This document shows positions 62,446-64,000 of a DNA stretch of 64,000 bases, in pieces. Position 1 is the first letter of the stretch. Each line of letters starts with the position of its first letter. The translations under genes were made by a program, and so were the position numbers. The stretch is from Pedobacter frigidisoli (GTDB lineage Bacteria > Bacteroidota > Bacteroidia > Sphingobacteriales > Sphingobacteriaceae): assembly GCF_004331675.1 (NCBI RefSeq), contig NZ_SJSN01000006.1, positions 186,001-250,000 on the forward strand, given 5' to 3'. The notes below the pieces were generated by a model. It saw only the letters and a list, made by a program, of their open reading frames with translations, had not been told where the DNA came from and ran no database searches.

Positions 62446-63432
62446 TTATATGGATTCAATTTGATAGTAGCGCCCAGCAATTGTTTTATCAACGGCTTGG
62501 TCTGCTATAGGTGTGGCAATTATACGGCGATTGATAAGCGTTTCTAAATCTTCTTCGCTGTAAAAACCCTGAACTTCGCGTGGCGGATAGTTTAAATCAT
62601 CCCAAATGTAATGCTCGAAACCATTACTGGCGAATAAAATCGGGCGTGAACCAAATTCCTTTTCCAAGGCATCGGCATAGCGGCTTGCCTGTTTTAAACC
62701 TTTATCGCGACCATCTACCTTTGTTTTCTTAGCTTCTACAACTGCCAAAGCTTTGCCATCAGCACCGAATAAAACGTAATCTGCCCTATCGGTTCCGCTG
62801 GCGCTATGTTTTAATAAATATTCTGATTTTGTATCGATTGAATTTACATCCCAACCTGCTTCCATTAATAACAAATCGATGTAAAGTTCGCGGGTTAATG
62901 CTTCTGACGGACTATGATATTCAATACCTGTCGGCGTTTCAGTAACTACTTCTTTGAGTTTAATTTCTGCAAGCTGTGTAATTTCTTCATTTGCTTTTAC
63001 GCCAATTTTCTTAATATCGAAAGGTTCGCTTTGTAACTTATCGCCATAATAGCTTACCAACCATTGCGAAAAGGCGTGCAGGTTAATAATGCAGGTATAA
63101 GCATCTTTAAAACTGATTTTCTTTTTGCTAAAATGAACGGCATTATTCCCCGTTCTTCGAATGGCATTAATATCGGTAAATAAAGTATTGCCAACCAAAC
63201 GGACAAAACCAGGTTTGTGCATTAAGGCATTAAGGGTGTTCTCGTCATCATCGTAAATAACATCTAAATTACGGTCGGTATCGAACATCCAGATAACCAT
63301 TTCTTCTAATGCCTTGCGACAGAAAATAGCACAGGCTTCTGCATCTTCCTGCAAAAAGTTTTCGGCTTTATGGGCCTGCTCAAAAAAAGATTCAAAATTA
63401 TCGGCTAGAAAATGAAAGTTACCTGAGGGCAT
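62446..63432 (-). CDS. hsdR: type I restriction HsdR, N-terminal and nuclease part
   Basis: 328 residues. A DUF4145-type helical domain (about 20-125; CRKALEEMVIWMF, AIRRTGNNAVHF) is followed by a PD-(D/E)xK nuclease with Asp218 (RADYVL), Glu233 and Lys235 (VVEAKK), and QASRY (249-253), the layout of EcoEI-type HsdR. It stops at IESI-TAA just before the helicase Walker A. Presence of the full catalytic set suggests recent disruption. Confidence 0.85.
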   Translation of the reverse strand: MPSGNFHFLADNFESFFEQAHKAENFLQEDAEACAIFCRKALEEMVIWMFDTDRNLDVIYDDDENTLNALMHKPGFVRLVGNTLFTDINAIRRTGNNAVHFSKKKISFKDAYTCIINLHAFSQWLVSYYGDKLQSEPFDIKKIGVKANEEITQLAEIKLKEVVTETPTGIEYHSPSEALTRELYIDLLLMEAGWDVNSIDTKSEYLLKHSASGTDRADYVLFGADGKALAVVEAKKTKVDGRDKGLKQASRYADALEKEFGSRPILFASNGFEHYIWDDLNYPPREVQGFYSEEDLETLINRRIIATPIADQAVDKTIAGRYYQIESI

Positions 63433-64000
63433 AATTTATTAACGTATGATTTAGATTACCAAATTAAAACAATTTACATTATAATATTTAATAATTAACA
63501 CCTAACACCATAAACAATTTAAAAATCAGATAGTTAAAGCAGCAATAAACGTACAAACAATTAACAAATACAATTTAAACAATTAACATTTTCAGGCTGT
63601 TCCTCAATGTCTCTCTGTCATTCTAAGGAACGAAGAACCCGCAACCGATTAGCAATGCTCTTAAATTTCTCTCTGTCATTCTGAGCACAGCGAAGAATCC
63701 CCAGCCGATTAGCAAGCTCTTAAATCTCTCTCTGTCATTCTGAGCACAGCGAAGAATCCCCAGCCGATTAGCAAAGCTCTAACATAACCCACCAATTTTG
63801 CTTCTGCGGTATATTCTCGTTAGTACTCCGTAGATTAGAGATTCTTCACTGCGTTCAGAATGACAAGCAACGCAACTCATGCTTGCTCCGTAGGTCTTCA
63901 CTGCATTCAGAATAACAGAGTTCTCAGAATGACAACATTTCTTGGCGCTATTCCTCATAAATGTCGCTATTCATAAATCGCCAATCAGGGTTTTCAGTTT
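63433..64000. repeat. tandem and inverted TCATTCTGAGC-type repeats upstream of hsdR
   Basis: Three direct copies of a 58-59 base unit (TCTCTCTGTCATTCTGAGCA ... AGCGAAGAATCC ... CCGATTAGCAAAGCTCTTA) at 63610-63667, 63668-63726 and 63727-63780. The same word is inverted at about 63840-63865 and 63893-63937 (GATTCTTCACTGCGTTCAGA). 63433-63605 is AT-rich upstream sequence of hsdR with no clear promoter. No gene seen. Confidence 0.85.

Larger units (their letters stand above)
60169..63432 (-). pseudogene. hsdR: full-length hsdR frame interrupted by one TAA
   Basis: Joining the two parts gives about 1087 codons in a single frame. Reading through: RYYQIESI, TAA (62448-62446), RAKESLLNYKRDLLFI, MATGSGKT. 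The 16 codons between are protein-like and conserved in type (KRDLL before the Walker A), so the only defect is one nonsense codon, probably from AAA or CAA. No hsdM or hsdS is in the window; they may lie upstream, beyond 64000. Confidence 0.75.

Noticed and set aside
63610..63780. Possible CRISPR array
   Set aside because: The three units repeat over their whole 58-59 bases; there are no unique spacers and no cas genes.

Overview
The window looks like a chromosomal segment of a Sphingobacteriaceae member (Bacteroidota), most likely Pedobacter or a close relative. This rests on low GC with ATG/TAA-rich genes, promoters with the Bacteroidota -7 box TAnnTTTG (several with an upstream TTTG about 18-20 bases away), almost no Shine-Dalgarno motifs, a type IX secretion (T9SS) type B cargo next to a PorP/SprF protein, a TonB receptor with a CarboxypepD_reg-like N-terminal domain, and futalosine-pathway menaquinone synthesis (mqnC). 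No database was searched; names come from reading the proteins and motifs.

Layout. 0-4.6 kb: small cold-shock-like and stress-type proteins, an AI-2E family permease, a lipoprotein and a TSUP transporter. 4.6-12.6 kb: an arginine block with argS, an arginine-deiminase-like enzyme, CtlX and a PLP arginine decarboxylase, interrupted by a dead gene and a PhnA protein. 13-20.4 kb: DUF72, DUF1579, a DEDDy exonuclease directly overlapped by a double-ATPase ABC protein, then rnr and a polyprenyl diphosphate synthase. 20.5-31.5 kb: rplU-rpmA, a dicarboxylate symporter divergent from an ECF sigma/membrane-protein/DUF922 operon, dgkA, a frameshifted PliI-like lipoprotein, a GH20 hexosaminidase, trxB and a dipeptidase. 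31.5-48 kb: DUF3060, acyl-CoA carboxylase beta subunit, MaoC, LOG, a TonB receptor, a small secreted protein, guaB, ppnP, an M16 peptidase pair, mqnC and a membrane-anchored FMN glutamate-synthase-like protein. 48-58.5 kb: a yefM-yoeB toxin-antitoxin pair with a recognisable operator, a YciO/Sua5 protein, a 2097-residue T9SS cargo carrying a nuclease-type domain, PorP/SprF and nhaA. 58.7-63.4 kb: a minus-strand cassette made of a type I restriction HsdR broken by one in-frame stop codon, a HipA-like kinase, and a separate HipA-N-terminal (HipS-like) protein.

Three genes are visibly broken by single changes: hsdR (nonsense), the PliI-like lipoprotein (one-base deletion) and a small gene after ctlX (nonsense). 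Intergenic space is unusually rich in dispersed repeats. The most interesting family has about seven copies whose central hairpin is kept by compensating base changes. Others are AACCGCAAAGAACGC-type, TCATTGCGAGG / TCATTCTGAGC-type, GATGGAAAATGTAAGATG-type and GACTTTGGACTT-type words.

The best candidate for an undescribed system is the hsdR / HipA-like kinase / HipS-like cassette at 58.7-63.4 kb. It has a split HipA in the reverse order to the known HipBST modules, with no visible HipB, packed directly behind a restriction subunit. No rRNA, tRNA or CRISPR array was seen.
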